Shown piece after piece: positions 27,559 to 36,049 of a stretch of DNA of 64,000 nucleotides. The notes under the pieces were generated by a model, which saw only the letters and a program-made list of their open reading frames with translations, had not been told where the DNA came from and ran no database searches. The translations under genes were made by a program, and so were the position numbers. This DNA is from Cellulomonas sp. P24 (GTDB lineage Bacteria; Actinomycetota; Actinomycetes; Actinomycetales; Cellulomonadaceae). The DNA is taken from the NCBI RefSeq assembly GCF_024704385.1, contig NZ_JAJDFX010000002.1:868001-932000 (forward strand), read 5' to 3'. The stretch's first letter is position 1. Each line of letters begins with the position of its first letter.

Positions 27559-28376
27559 CAGCTCACCCCGGCGGCATGGAGCACGGTCAGGTGGCCCGTC
27601 ACGCTCGAGCACACGACGTAGCACGTCCCACCCGTGGCGGGGAGAGCGACCTTGACCTGCCCGACGTTCGTCCCCTTGTGCTCCTGCCCGTCGATCACGA
27701 CCCTGCCGGACACGCTCCGCGCCTCGACCTCGACACCACGACCCTGCGGGAGCCGCACCGTGACATCCCCGGCGACGGTGGTCGCCGTGATCGACGAGGT
27801 CGACGAGGTGACGTCGAGCGCCACCGCGCCGCCCACGGTGTTCGCGTGCACGCGCGTGAGGTCGCCGGACGCCGTCAGGTCGCCCGAGACGCTCGAGAGT
27901 CGGAGGTCGCCCGTGTGGTCCCGCACGACGATCTCGCCCGAGACCGCGTTCGCGACGAGCGCCCCTGCCGTCGAGTCGGTGACGAGGTTGCCCGAGACGG
28001 TCGAGACCGCGGCGTCGTTCCGGACCCCGAACAGCAGGCCCTCGGCGCTGACGGTCCCGAGCTTGACCGCGACGGATCGCGGGACGGCGATGTGCACGTC
28101 GGCGGAGTCCTTCTCCCGGAAGTAGCGGAACGTGTCGAGGAACCCGTCCCACCCGCCGAGTGTGAAGCTGTACCCGACGCGCAGCTCGCCGTCGGACAAC
28201 GAGATCTCGAGCGGTCTGCCGTCGACGGCGTGCACCTCGATCCTCGCCCCGGTGGCCGCCGGGTCGTCGTGCACGACCACGTCGACCCGACCGGCGACCA
28301 CCTGCACGCGCAGGGCCGTGATCGCCTCGACCTCGATGATCTGCGGGCCGCCGACGACCCAGGACTCCGTGGCCAT
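27558..28376 (-). CDS. DUF4097-family beta-helix protein
   Basis: A 272-residue protein of repeated short beta strands (VSGNLVTDSTAGALVANAVS, VSGEIVVRDHTGDLRLSSVS, VSGDLTASGDL), the pattern of DUF4097/adhesin-like right-handed beta structures. There is no signal peptide or membrane segment, so it is predicted cytoplasmic. Genes of this family are frequently paired with PadR regulators, as here. Function is unknown. The start is ATG 28376 behind GGAGGAG with a four-base spacer; an upstream ATG at 28442 would put the operator within the gene. Confidence 0.85.
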   Translation of the reverse strand: MATESWVVGGPQIIEVEAITALRVQVVAGRVDVVVHDDPAATGARIEVHAVDGRPLEISLSDGELRVGYSFTLGGWDGFLDTFRYFREKDSADVHIAVPRSVAVKLGTVSAEGLLFGVRNDAAVSTVSGNLVTDSTAGALVANAVSGEIVVRDHTGDLRLSSVSGDLTASGDLTRVHANTVGGAVALDVTSSTSSITATTVAGDVTVRLPQGRGVEVEARSVSGRVVIDGQEHKGTNVGQVKVALPATGGTCYVVCSSVTGHLTVLHAAGVS

Positions 28377-28391
28377 GCTGCTCCTCCAGTC

Positions 28392-28427
28392 GCGATATAT
28401 CTCGTTCCGAGGAACACGATATGTCGC
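28392..28427. promoter_or_regulatory. Candidate PadR operator
   Basis: An inverted repeat with 17-base arms and a two-base centre, 14 of 17 positions matching; the core GTTCCGAGGAAC (28404-28415) is perfect and each arm carries an ATAT block. It is 15 bp upstream of the DUF4097 start, where binding would block the operon promoter. AT-rich compared with its surroundings. Confidence 0.7.
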
Positions 28428-28496
28428 GTCTGCCTGGACCACAAGACCACGGGCCCGACGTCGTACGGGCCGGGAAGGACGACCGGTGCCGAACCC

Positions 28497-29597
28497 TCAG
28501 TCGACGAGGCCGGCGGCGCGCAGCTCCACCGTGAGATCCTGCGGATTCGTCGCGATCGAGCAAGCCTCGTCATAGGTGACGACGCCGTCCTCGACCAGCT
28601 TGAAGATGTGCTGGTCGAAGGTCTGCATCTTGTAGTACCCACCCTCGGCGATGAGGTCGAGGATCGGCGGCGAGTTCGCCGGGTCCAGGATCGCCTCCGC
28701 GGTCCGGCCCGTGTTGATCATGACCTCGATCGCCGCGCGCCTCCCGGCACCGTTGGCCTTGGCGAGGAGTCGCTGAGACACGATCCCCCGCAGCGAGTTC
28801 GCCAGCGCGGTCCGGACCTGCTTCTGCTCGTACGGCGGGAAGAAGTCCACGATCCGGTTGATGCTCTCCTGCGCGTCGATCGTGTGGAGGGTGGACATCA
28901 CCAGGTGGCCGGTCTCGGCCGCGGCCAACGCCGCACGCACCGTCTCGATGTCGCGCATCTCGCCGACGAGGATCACGTCCGGGTCCTGACGCATCGCGGC
29001 ACGCAGCGCGACCGAGAAGTCCGCGGTGTCCTGACGCACCTCGCGCTGCGAGACGATCGCCTTCTTGTCGTGATGGAGGACCTCGATGGGGTCCTCGATC
29101 GTGACGATGTTGACCTCGCGGTAGGTGTTGATGAGGTCGACCATCGCCGCGAGCGTCGTCGTCTTCCCCGAGCCGGTGGGCCCCGTCACGAGGATCAGAC
29201 CCCGGGGCTCGAGCGCGAGCTCGCCGAGCACCTCGGGCAGCCCGAGCTCCTCGAGCGACTGCGCACCGACCGACACCCGCCGGAAGACGAGCGCGTTCGT
29301 GCCTCGCGCCTGGTACGCGTTGACACGGAACCGTCCGACACCGGACAGCGAGAACGCGAAGTCCGCCTCGTGCGTCGTCGCGAAGCTCTCCGTCAGCTCG
29401 GCCGGCAGCACCTCGGCGACCATGTGGGCGGTGTCGCCCGGTCGGAGCTCCGGCACCTGCAGCTTGCGGAGCCGCCCGTCGACGCGCACCCGGGGGGACG
29501 ACCCGACCTTGCAGTGCAGATCGGACCCTCCCGTGCTCGCCAAGGCGTGGAGGAACGGGATCACGGACAGCGGCTGGTCGCTCACACCCGTGGTCAT
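28497..29597 (-). CDS. pilT: Type IV pilus retraction ATPase PilT
   Basis: A 366-residue PilT-family ATPase. N-terminal PAS-like domain, Walker A GPTGSGKTTT at about 139-148, Asp box IEDPIEVLHHDKKA, Walker B VILVGEMRD and His box STLHTIDAQESINR. Length and motifs match T4a PilT rather than the TadA group. No other type IVa pilus gene is within the window, so its partner machinery must be elsewhere. PilT would drive pilus retraction and twitching if a complete system exists. Confidence 0.93.
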   Translation of the reverse strand: MTTGVSDQPLSVIPFLHALASTGGSDLHCKVGSSPRVRVDGRLRKLQVPELRPGDTAHMVAEVLPAELTESFATTHEADFAFSLSGVGRFRVNAYQARGTNALVFRRVSVGAQSLEELGLPEVLGELALEPRGLILVTGPTGSGKTTTLAAMVDLINTYREVNIVTIEDPIEVLHHDKKAIVSQREVRQDTADFSVALRAAMRQDPDVILVGEMRDIETVRAALAAAETGHLVMSTLHTIDAQESINRIVDFFPPYEQKQVRTALANSLRGIVSQRLLAKANGAGRRAAIEVMINTGRTAEAILDPANSPPILDLIAEGGYYKMQTFDQHIFKLVEDGVVTYDEACSIATNPQDLTVELRAAGLVD

Positions 29598-29674
29598 CGG
29601 CGCTGCGAGCTGCCGACTTGAATGTCAACGCAGATCAGGTGCACGCAGGGAGACTATCCCGTCCGGGCATGGCA

Positions 29675-29705
29675 CGGGCCCGGCACGTCGCACGTGCCGG
29701 GCCCG
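29675..29705 (-). terminator. Strong hairpin after bL37
   Basis: A perfect 14-base stem (29675-29688 with 29692-29705) with a three-base CGC loop, 13 bases past the bL37 stop. Confidence 0.8.
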
Positions 29706-29718
29706 GACGTCTCACGGC

Positions 29719-29790
29719 TCAGGCGTTGGGACGCTTGCCGTGGTTCGCGCCGCCCTTGCGGGCACGACGCTTCCGTCCACGCTTGCTCAT
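29719..29790 (-). CDS. 50S ribosomal protein bL37 (23 aa)
   Basis: A very short gene easily missed by length cut-offs. The product is MSKRGRKRRARKGGANHGKR followed by PNA: 11 of 23 residues are Lys or Arg and it ends in the ANHGKRPNA tail characteristic of the actinobacterial ribosomal protein bL37, known from mycobacterial 50S structures where it binds 23S rRNA. A GAGGAG site lies seven bases before the ATG and a strong hairpin follows the stop, so it is a stand-alone transcription unit. Confidence 0.9.
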   Translation of the reverse strand: MSKRGRKRRARKGGANHGKRPNA

Positions 29791-29943
29791 GGTGTCTCCT
29801 CAGGATCTCCGCGGGACCGAGAGCCCCGGGCCCTCACTGCGGTATGGGGAACATCGTCCCACATCTCGTCCGCCGCTCGTGCAGGCCCGCGCGACACCTG
29901 ACGACACCGAGCCAGGGCCCGGCAGTCAGGCGTCGACCGTACC

Positions 29944-30255
29944 TCAGTCCTCGAACCGGGCGTCCGTCGCGCTCAGGTGGTGCTCGACGGTGAGCCGTTC
30001 GTGGATGCGCAGGCGCAGATCGGCCGGCGCCGACTCCTGGCAGCAGCGCTTGACGAGGTTCTTCACCACGACCTCGACGTCGTACTCGCCGAGACACGGC
30101 GCGCACTCGGCGAGATGGGCACGGATCCGCTCCGAGTCCGGCGTCCCGAGCTCGGCGTCGAGGTACTCGAAGAGCTGCCCGAGTGCCTGGCCGCAGTCGA
30201 CCTCGTCATGATCCAGGTGCGGGGCGGCCTCACCGCCGCCACGGGTGTCCGTCAT
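29944..30255 (-). CDS. rsrA: Zinc-containing redox anti-sigma factor (RsrA/RshA)
   Basis: A 103-residue ZAS-family anti-sigma factor. Cys21, His47, Cys51 and Cys54 reproduce the spacing of the zinc ligands of Streptomyces RsrA (Cys, 26 residues, His-x3-Cys-x2-Cys in [10 protein letters not shown]). Disulphide formation in relatives releases SigR. Extra cysteines (Cys71-Cys72) lie further on, as in RsrA homologues. ATG overlaps the sigR stop (ATGA), ensuring co-synthesis. Confidence 0.94.
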   Translation of the reverse strand: MTDTRGGGEAAPHLDHDEVDCGQALGQLFEYLDAELGTPDSERIRAHLAECAPCLGEYDVEVVVKNLVKRCCQESAPADLRLRIHERLTVEHHLSATDARFED

Positions 30256-30887
30256 CGTCCGACCTTCTCTGCTCCGACCTCGGTGTCGGTCCCGGGGACG
30301 AGGCCCCGCTCGCGCGCGTAGTCCGCGAGCAGAACCCTCAGCTGCGCCCGCCCCCGGTGCAGGCGCGACATCACGGTGCCGATCGGCGTCCCCATGATCT
30401 CGGCGATCTCCTTGTACGCGAAGCCCTCGACATCGGCGAGGTACACCGCGATGCGGAACTCCTCCGGGATCTCCTGGAGCGCCGCCTTCACGTCCGAGTC
30501 GGGCAGGTGGTCGAGCGCTTCCGCCTCGGCCGAACGCAGGCCCGTCGACGTGTGCGAGGCCGCGCGGGCGATCTGCCAGTCCTCGACGTCCTCTGCGGCG
30601 GACTGCTGGGGCTCGCGCTGCTTCTTGCGGTACGAGTTGATGAAGGTGTTCGTCAGGATCCGGTACAGCCACGCCTTGAGGTTGGTTCCCGGTCGGTACT
30701 GGTGGAACGCCGCGAAGGCCTTGGCGAACGTCTCCTGGACGAGATCCTCGGCGTCCGTCGGGTTGCGGGTCATCCGGAGCGCAGCACCGTACAGCTGGTC
30801 CAGGTAGACCAGTGCCTCGGCCTCGAAGCGCTCGGCCCGGTCGCTGTCGGCCTCGGACTCGGGCGCGCGGTGCGTGTCCTCGCTCAT
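30252..30887 (-). CDS. sigR: ECF-type sigma factor SigR/SigH, thiol-oxidative stress
   Basis: A 211-residue sigma-70 group 4 factor. Region 2 is from about 22 to 90 ([41 protein letters not shown]) and region 4 from about 130 to 190 ([39 protein letters not shown]). It should direct RNA polymerase to GGAAT/GTT promoters of thioredoxin and related genes and is held by RsrA. ATG at 30887 gives [20 protein letters not shown]. An in-frame ATG at 30956 would add 23 residues and lies almost at the 5' end of the transcript from the SigR-type promoter at 30966-30991, reminiscent of the longer unstable SigR isoform of Streptomyces. Confidence 0.95.
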   Translation of the reverse strand: MSEDTHRAPESEADSDRAERFEAEALVYLDQLYGAALRMTRNPTDAEDLVQETFAKAFAAFHQYRPGTNLKAWLYRILTNTFINSYRKKQREPQQSAAEDVEDWQIARAASHTSTGLRSAEAEALDHLPDSDVKAALQEIPEEFRIAVYLADVEGFAYKEIAEIMGTPIGTVMSRLHRGRAQLRVLLADYARERGLVPGTDTEVGAEKVGR

Positions 30888-30965
30888 CGTCACCGAGCCT
30901 AGTCCCCGACGCTCCACGTCGTGCGCGCGGGGCCGTTCCAGGAGGGTGCACGTCATGCAGGTCAC

Positions 30966-30991
30966 AACAGGGGTGCCGATCACGCTATTCC
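30966..30991 (-). promoter_or_regulatory. SigR-dependent promoter (GGAAT-N18-GTT)
   Basis: On the minus strand GGAAT (30991-30987) and GTT (30968-30966) are separated by exactly 18 bases, the SigR/SigH consensus. It points into sigR-rsrA, giving positive autoregulation. Transcription would begin about 30958-30960, a base or two before the ATG at 30956. Confidence 0.85.
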
Positions 30992-31022
30992 GCGCCGGGG
31001 TGCTGCACCGCGGCACGCGGGC

Positions 31023-31028
31023 TAGCGT
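31023..31028 (+). promoter_or_regulatory. -10-like hexamer, leaderless geometry (ferritin)
   Basis: TAGCGT followed by exactly six bases and the ATG at 31035. The G-rich spacer offers no correctly placed ribosome site. Confidence 0.55.
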
Positions 31029-31034
31029 GAGGGG

Positions 31035-31568
31035 ATGACAAGCTCTGAGTACGTGCGGCTCCTCGGCGAGCAGATCGGTCACGAGTTCGGCGCTCACCAG
31101 CAGTACGTCGCCATCGCGGTGTGGTGCGATCGGCAGGACCTCCCCCAGCTCGCCCGGCACTTCTACCGGCAGTCGCTCGAGGAGCGCAACCACGCGATGA
31201 TGCTGGTCCAGCACATGCTCGACCGCGGCATGCCGGTCGAGATCCCGGCGGTCGGCGCCGTGCGGAACGCCTTCGACTCGGTGACGGAACCACTCGCGCT
31301 GGCGCTCGCCCAGGAGAACCAGGTCACCGAGCAGATCGAGGCGATCTTCCGGGCGGCCCGCCAGGAGAACGACCCGCTCGGCGAGCAGTTCATGCTGTGG
31401 TTCCTCAAGGAGCAGGTCGAGGAGGTCGCGTCCGCGACGACTCTCCTCGCCGTCGCCCAGCGCGCCGGCACGAACCTCTTCGACCTCGAGAACTACGTCG
31501 CGCGGGAGCAGGTCGGCGACGGCGGCATCTCGCCCGACGCCCCACCCGCGGCAGGCGGAGCCATCTGA
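31035..31568 (+). CDS. Ferritin (non-haem, bacterial)
   Basis: A 177-residue four-helix ferritin that oxidises Fe2+ and stores it as mineral in a 24-mer shell. Ferroxidase residues are visible in order: Glu in [14 protein letters not shown], Glu-x2-His in [10 protein letters not shown], and the later Glu/Gln pair in [12 protein letters not shown] and [10 protein letters not shown]. The C-terminal tail is Gly/Pro-rich. It is divergent from sigR, and the 147-bp spacer holds the SigR promoter on one strand and a leaderless-type promoter on the other. Confidence 0.93.
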   Translation: MTSSEYVRLLGEQIGHEFGAHQQYVAIAVWCDRQDLPQLARHFYRQSLEERNHAMMLVQHMLDRGMPVEIPAVGAVRNAFDSVTEPLALALAQENQVTEQIEAIFRAARQENDPLGEQFMLWFLKEQVEEVASATTLLAVAQRAGTNLFDLENYVAREQVGDGGISPDAPPAAGGAI

Positions 31569-31647
31569 CCGGCCGTCCACCGGCGACGTGACGTCGCGCA
31601 CCACCCGGACGGACCGCCCGCACCAACGCCACCGACGAGGAGGACCC

Positions 31648-32145
31648 GTGCTGCTCCGCAGGATCGCCCGACCGATGCTGTCGTCGTCGTTCGTGCTCGA
31701 GGGGATCGACGTCGTGCGCGACCCGATGCCGCACGCCGAGCTCGCCGCCGCCGCTCTGACCCCATGCCTGGACCGGATCCCGACCACCTCGGCCTTCGCG
31801 CGGTTCCGCTCCCCCTCGCCCCGGCAGTGGGTGGCCGCCACGCGCGTGCACGGCGCTGCGATCACCGGGGCGGCCCTGATGCTCGCGCTCGGCAGGTGCC
31901 CACGTGGTTCGGCGCTCGCCCTCGCCGCGCTGACTGCTCCGGCCGCGGCAGCGAACCTGCCCCTCCGGTCGCTCGCAGCCGCGGACCCGGCGAGCCCGCG
32001 CGAGCGTCGCCGTCGACTCGTCACCCTCGTGTCGCTGGTCGGTGCCGCGGTGCTCGCCGGACTCGACTCCGAGGGTCGGCCGGGGATCGGCTGGCGGCTG
32101 GAGCAGGCGCGGGACAGCCGCACCGCCGCACGCGCGGCTCGCTAG
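31648..32145 (+). CDS. DoxX-family membrane protein
   Basis: A 165-residue protein beginning [20 protein letters not shown], the typical DoxX start, with about three to four hydrophobic segments ([33 protein letters not shown]). DoxX-family proteins are integral membrane proteins linked in mycobacteria to a redox complex with superoxide dismutase and a thiosulfate sulfurtransferase-like partner; the role here is not known. GTG start preceded by GAGGAGG. Located after ferritin near sigR, fitting a stress neighbourhood. Confidence 0.8.
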   Translation: MLLRRIARPMLSSSFVLEGIDVVRDPMPHAELAAAALTPCLDRIPTTSAFARFRSPSPRQWVAATRVHGAAITGAALMLALGRCPRGSALALAALTAPAAAANLPLRSLAAADPASPRERRRRLVTLVSLVGAAVLAGLDSEGRPGIGWRLEQARDSRTAARAAR

Positions 32146-32220
32146 CACGGTCGTCGCGGCGCACAGAACCGCGGGCGGCGCCCACGCCGGACGACGCGCC
32201 GGGCGCCGAGGGCGCGCCGG

Positions 32221-32226
32221 TAGCCT
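32221..32226 (+). promoter_or_regulatory. -10-like hexamer, leaderless geometry (aroA)
   Basis: TAGCCT, exactly six bases before the ATG at 32233. Confidence 0.55.
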
Positions 32227-32232
32227 GGTCCC

Positions 32233-33570
32233 ATGACGACGGCCACGCCCCCTCCTGCCGCTGCCGAGCCGTCCGCGCACGACACCTGGCCGGCACCGCA
32301 CGCTGCCGGCGCAGGGCCGCTCGCCGCGACCGTCGAGGTCCCGGGGTCGAAGTCGCTCACGAACCGCTACCTCGTGCTCGCCGCGCTCGCCGACGGGCCC
32401 GGAGTGCTCCGCGGCGCTCTTCGCTCGCGCGACACCGACCTCATGGGTGCGGCGCTGCGTGGGCTCGGCGTCCGCCTCGACGACGTCGCCGCCGCGGTGC
32501 CCGGCGCGTCTCCCGACCTGAGGATCACGCCAGGGCCGCTCCACGGCGACACGTCGATCGACTGCGGCCTCGCCGGGACGGTCATGCGCTTCCTCCCGGC
32601 CGTCGCAGCGCTCGCCGACGGGGCTGTGCGCTTCGACGGCGACCCCGGGGCCCGGATCCGTCCGATGGGGCCGATCCTCTCGGCGCTGCGTGCCCTCGGC
32701 GTCACGGTCCGCGACGACGGCACCCCGGGGTTCCTCCCGTTCACCGTGGTCGGGCACGGCGGCGTGCGCGGCGGGTCGGTCGATCTCGATGCGTCGGCCT
32801 CGAGCCAGTTCGTGTCCGGCCTCCTGCTCGCTGCGGCACGGTTCGACCAGGGACTCACCGTGCGGCACACCGGACCGACGCTGCCGAGCCTGCCGCACAT
32901 CGAGATGACCGTCGCGGTGCTCCGCGCCTCCGGGGTGGACGTCGACGCCTCCCGTCCCGCGATCTGGCGGGTCGCACCGGGCCCGATCCGGGCGCACGAC
33001 GTCCGGGTCGAGCCCGATCTCTCCAACGCCGCACCGTTCCTGTGCGCCGCGATGGTCGTCGGCGGCACCGTCAGCGTCCCCGGCTGGCCGTCCGCCACCA
33101 CGCAGCCCGGTGCGCTCCTCCCCGAGATCCTCACCGCGATGGGCGCCACGACGCAACTCGCCGGGGACGTCATGTCGGTGAGCGGCACGGGTGACGTGCA
33201 CGGCGTCGACCTCGACCTGCACGACGCCGGCGAGCTCGCTCCGACGATCGCGGCGCTGGCCTCGCTCGCCGACTCACCCACCCGCCTGAGGGGCATCGCG
33301 CACCTGCGGGGCCACGAGACGGACCGGCTCGCCGCGCTGGCGACGGAGCTCACGAGGCTCGGCGGGCAGGCCGAGCAGACCTCCGACGGCCTCGTCATCA
33401 CGCCGCGACCGATGACCGGCACCGTCGTGCGGACGTACCACGACCACCGGATGGCCACCGCGGCCGCGCTGATCGGGCTCCGCGTCCCGGGGGTCCGGGT
33501 CGAGAACGTCGCGACCACGTCGAAGACGCTGCCCGACTTCGTCGGCATGTGGGAACGGATGCTCGGATGA
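32233..33570 (+). CDS. aroA: 3-phosphoshikimate 1-carboxyvinyltransferase (EPSP synthase)
   Basis: A 445-residue enzyme of the shikimate pathway that joins phosphoenolpyruvate to shikimate 3-phosphate. Motifs in order: [18 protein letters not shown] (substrate Lys and Ser), [14 protein letters not shown] (PEP-loop region), [33 protein letters not shown] and the end [14 protein letters not shown]. The LAGTVMR stretch differs from the usual NAGTA/TAMR of class I enzymes, as in other actinobacteria. Followed after 22 bp by rsgA, a conserved pairing in this phylum. Confidence 0.96.
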   Translation: MTTATPPPAAAEPSAHDTWPAPHAAGAGPLAATVEVPGSKSLTNRYLVLAALADGPGVLRGALRSRDTDLMGAALRGLGVRLDDVAAAVPGASPDLRITPGPLHGDTSIDCGLAGTVMRFLPAVAALADGAVRFDGDPGARIRPMGPILSALRALGVTVRDDGTPGFLPFTVVGHGGVRGGSVDLDASASSQFVSGLLLAAARFDQGLTVRHTGPTLPSLPHIEMTVAVLRASGVDVDASRPAIWRVAPGPIRAHDVRVEPDLSNAAPFLCAAMVVGGTVSVPGWPSATTQPGALLPEILTAMGATTQLAGDVMSVSGTGDVHGVDLDLHDAGELAPTIAALASLADSPTRLRGIAHLRGHETDRLAALATELTRLGGQAEQTSDGLVITPRPMTGTVVRTYHDHRMATAAALIGLRVPGVRVENVATTSKTLPDFVGMWERMLG

Positions 33571-33592
33571 CGCCCGTGCGGATCGCGGTCGC

Positions 33593-34672
33593 ATGACGCC
33601 CACGCGGCGCTACGACGAGTCGGACGTCCGGATCCGACCGGGACGCTCCGGCTCCCGACCCCGGACCAAGATCCGACCCGAGCACGCCGACGCCGAGACC
33701 GCGATGGTCACCACCGTCGACCGCGGCCGCTACACGGTGCTCGTCGACCCAGGCGGTCCGCACGAGCGGCGGGCGCTCGCGATGAAGGCGCGCGAGCTCG
33801 GGCGCGAACGGGTGGTCCCCGGGGACCGGGTCGACCTCGTCGGCGACACCAGCGGTGACGCCGGAACCCTCGCCCGCATCGTCCGGATCTCCGACCGGAC
33901 GACGGTGCTGCGCCGCACCGCGGACGACACCGACCCGATCGAGCGCGTGATCGTGGCGAACGCCGACCAGCTCGTGATCGTCACCGCGCTGGCCGAGCCG
34001 GAGCCGCGCACCCGCATGATCGACCGCTGCGTGGTGGCCGGCTACGACGCCGGCATGGACGTCGTGCTCGCACTGACGAAGGCGGACCTCGCGGATCCCT
34101 CGACGCTCGCCTCGCTCTACGCCCCGATCGACGTCACCGTGCTGTCGACGTCGCGCGGTCCCGATCGGACGATCGTCGGCCTCGAAGAGCTGCGGGCGCT
34201 CCTCGCCGGTCGCACGTCGGTGCTCGTCGGCCACTCCGGGGTGGGGAAGTCGACACTCGTCAACGCGCTGGTCCCCGACGCCCGTCGGAGCACCGGCGTC
34301 GTGAACGACACCACCGGCCGCGGTCGCCACACGTCGAGCTCCGCGATCGCGCTCGCCCTGCCCACCGTCGGTGGCTCGGCACCTGGCTGGGTCATCGACA
34401 CCCCGGGCGTCCGCTCGTTCGGGCTCGCGCACGTGCAGGTCGAGCACCTCCTCGCACCGTTCTCGGACCTCGCCCGCGTCGCCGAGGCGTGCCCGCGCGG
34501 GTGCACGCACGGTGACGACGCCCCGGACTGCTCGCTGGACGAGTGGGTCGCCGAGGCCCCTGACGACGCGACCCGGGTCCTCAGGGCCGCGCGCGTCGAG
34601 TCGTTCCGGCGTCTGCTCGCCAGCCGGACGGGGAACGCGTCGACGGACAGCGTCGAGCGCGACTCTCGCTGA
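33593..34672 (+). CDS. rsgA: Ribosome small-subunit-dependent GTPase A
   Basis: A 359-residue circularly permuted GTPase for late 30S maturation. N-terminal OB fold (about 35-105), then G4 LTKADLA, G1 GHSGVGKST, the switch region TGRGRHTSSS, G3 DTPGVRSFG and a C-terminal zinc motif CPRGCTHGDDAPDC. Order G4-G1-G3 is the hallmark of the family. ATG at 33593 is 22 bases after the aroA stop; no strong ribosome site, and an earlier GTG at 33576 is out of line with family length. Confidence 0.94.
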   Translation: MTPTRRYDESDVRIRPGRSGSRPRTKIRPEHADAETAMVTTVDRGRYTVLVDPGGPHERRALAMKARELGRERVVPGDRVDLVGDTSGDAGTLARIVRISDRTTVLRRTADDTDPIERVIVANADQLVIVTALAEPEPRTRMIDRCVVAGYDAGMDVVLALTKADLADPSTLASLYAPIDVTVLSTSRGPDRTIVGLEELRALLAGRTSVLVGHSGVGKSTLVNALVPDARRSTGVVNDTTGRGRHTSSSAIALALPTVGGSAPGWVIDTPGVRSFGLAHVQVEHLLAPFSDLARVAEACPRGCTHGDDAPDCSLDEWVAEAPDDATRVLRAARVESFRRLLASRTGNASTDSVERDSR

Positions 34673-34709
34673 CCGGCGGGGCAGGTCCAGGTCGGGTCCG
34701 CACCGGCGA

Positions 34710-34715
34710 TACGGT
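34710..34715 (+). promoter_or_regulatory. -10-like hexamer, leaderless geometry (hisN-like)
   Basis: TACGGT, exactly six bases before the ATG at 34722. Confidence 0.55.
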
Positions 34716-34721
34716 GCCACC

Positions 34722-35522
34722 ATGAGCATTCGCACCGGCTACGACGACGACCTGCGCCTCGCCCACGTCATCGCCGACCAGGTCGACGGGCTGACGATGT
34801 CCCGATTCCGCGCCCTCGACCTGCACGTCGAGACGAAGCCCGACACCACCCCGGTCTCCGACGCCGATCGCACGGCCGAGGAGATCGTGCGCTCGCAGCT
34901 CTCGCGGGTGCGGCCCCGCGACGCCGTGCACGGTGAGGAGTTCGCCGACACCGGAAACGGCCCCCGGCGCTGGGTGATCGACCCGATCGACGGGACCAAG
35001 AACTTCGTCCGCGGCGTCCCGGTGTGGGCCACGCTGATCGCGCTGCTCGACGGGCCTGAGGTCGTGCTCGGTCTCGTCAGCGCGCCTGCGCTCGGTCGCC
35101 GGTGGTGGGCGGCGCAGGGGTCGGGGGCGTGGACCGGCCGGGCGTTGTCGGCTGCGACGCAGATGCACGTGTCGTCGGTGGGGCGTCTCGCGGATGCCTC
35201 GCTGTCCTACTCGAGCCTGACCGGCTGGGAGCAGCAGGGCCGTCTGGACAACTTCCTCGACCTGACGCGACGCGTCTGGCGCACCCGGGCGTACGGAGAC
35301 TTCTGGTCGCACGTCCTGGTGGCGGACGGTGCCGTCGACCTGTCGTGCGAGCCGGAGCTGGCGTTGCACGACATGGCGGCGCTGGTGCCGATCGTGACCG
35401 AGGCCGGTGGTCGCTTCACCTCGGTGTCCGGAGAGCCCGGACCGTTCGGCGGGTCCGCGCTCGTCAGCAACGGCCGACTGCACGACGCCGCCCTGGAGAT
35501 CCTCAACCGCCCCGGCGAATGA
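34722..35522 (+). CDS. hisN: Inositol-monophosphatase-family phosphatase, probably histidinol-phosphatase
   Basis: A 266-residue Mg2+-dependent phosphatase. Metal ligands: Glu72 and Glu73 in HGEEFADTG, Asp87, Asp90 in VIDPIDGTKNFVRG, and the C-terminal Asp in ALHDMAALVPIVTEAGG. The HGEE and DGTKNFVRGVPVWATLIAL pattern is that of actinobacterial HisN (histidine biosynthesis), which commonly follows aroA-rsgA. A generic inositol or AMP phosphatase role is the alternative. Own leaderless-type promoter, so it is probably transcribed separately from rsgA. Confidence 0.88.
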   Translation: MSIRTGYDDDLRLAHVIADQVDGLTMSRFRALDLHVETKPDTTPVSDADRTAEEIVRSQLSRVRPRDAVHGEEFADTGNGPRRWVIDPIDGTKNFVRGVPVWATLIALLDGPEVVLGLVSAPALGRRWWAAQGSGAWTGRALSAATQMHVSSVGRLADASLSYSSLTGWEQQGRLDNFLDLTRRVWRTRAYGDFWSHVLVADGAVDLSCEPELALHDMAALVPIVTEAGGRFTSVSGEPGPFGGSALVSNGRLHDAALEILNRPGE

Positions 35523-35531
35523 CTGCTGCGG

Positions 35532-35993
35532 TCAGCGCGGCAGCTCGTCGATCTCGCTGACGTCGTACCAGAGCAGGTCCGCCTCGCTCAGGCGTGCGGC
35601 AGCGGCCTCGTCGCCGCGCAGTGCTGCGGTGACGTCGGCCCTCGCCTCGAGCTCGTCGACGTGCAGGCACACGACCCGGTCCCACGGCACGGCGACGGTC
35701 AGCCTCACCGCGGACGGCGCTGTGTCACCGTCGCCACGCTCGATCGAGGTCTCGGGGACCACTGCCGTGATGACCAGGCGCTGCCGGGGCGCGTCCGGCC
35801 GGTCGGCGATACGCAGGAGCGAGTCGTCCGCGGCCGAGAGGTGCGCGGCGAACTCGCAGCTCTCCTCGTCCTCGTCCGGCAGCGCGCGCCGCAGCGCGGG
35901 TGTCACGGTATGCACGACTCGTGGAGCGAGAAGCTGGCGGTGCCCGTCGACAGGCTCGAGCTCGTCGATGGTCGCGGGGAGGTAGATGCGCAC
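35532..35993 (-). CDS. DUF6912-family protein
   Basis: A 153-residue soluble protein starting MRIYLPATIDEL, the signature of an uncharacterised actinobacterial family found next to aroA/rsgA/hisN. No catalytic motif is obvious; it is rich in Asp and Glu near residues 35-45 (PDEDEESCEF) and ends YDVSEIDELPR. Convergent with hisN, with only nine bases between stops. The GTG start has CAGACT exactly six bases upstream, suggesting a leaderless transcript. Confidence 0.75.
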   Translation of the reverse strand: MRIYLPATIDELEPVDGHRQLLAPRVVHTVTPALRRALPDEDEESCEFAAHLSAADDSLLRIADRPDAPRQRLVITAVVPETSIERGDGDTAPSAVRLTVAVPWDRVVCLHVDELEARADVTAALRGDEAAAARLSEADLLWYDVSEIDELPR

Positions 35994-35999
35994 GTGACC

Positions 36000-36005
36000 A
36001 GTCTG
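36000..36005 (-). promoter_or_regulatory. -10-like hexamer, leaderless geometry (DUF6912)
   Basis: CAGACT on the minus strand followed by exactly six bases and the GTG at 35993. Confidence 0.45.
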
Positions 36006-36049
36006 CCCGTGCGACCCCGGTGGCGCCGTCCGTGCTCTCCGGCGGCGTG

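Noticed and set aside
28377-28442. An N-terminal extension of the DUF4097 protein from the ATG at 28442.
   Set aside because: It would put the palindromic operator inside the gene, and the ATG at 28376 has an excellent ribosome site.
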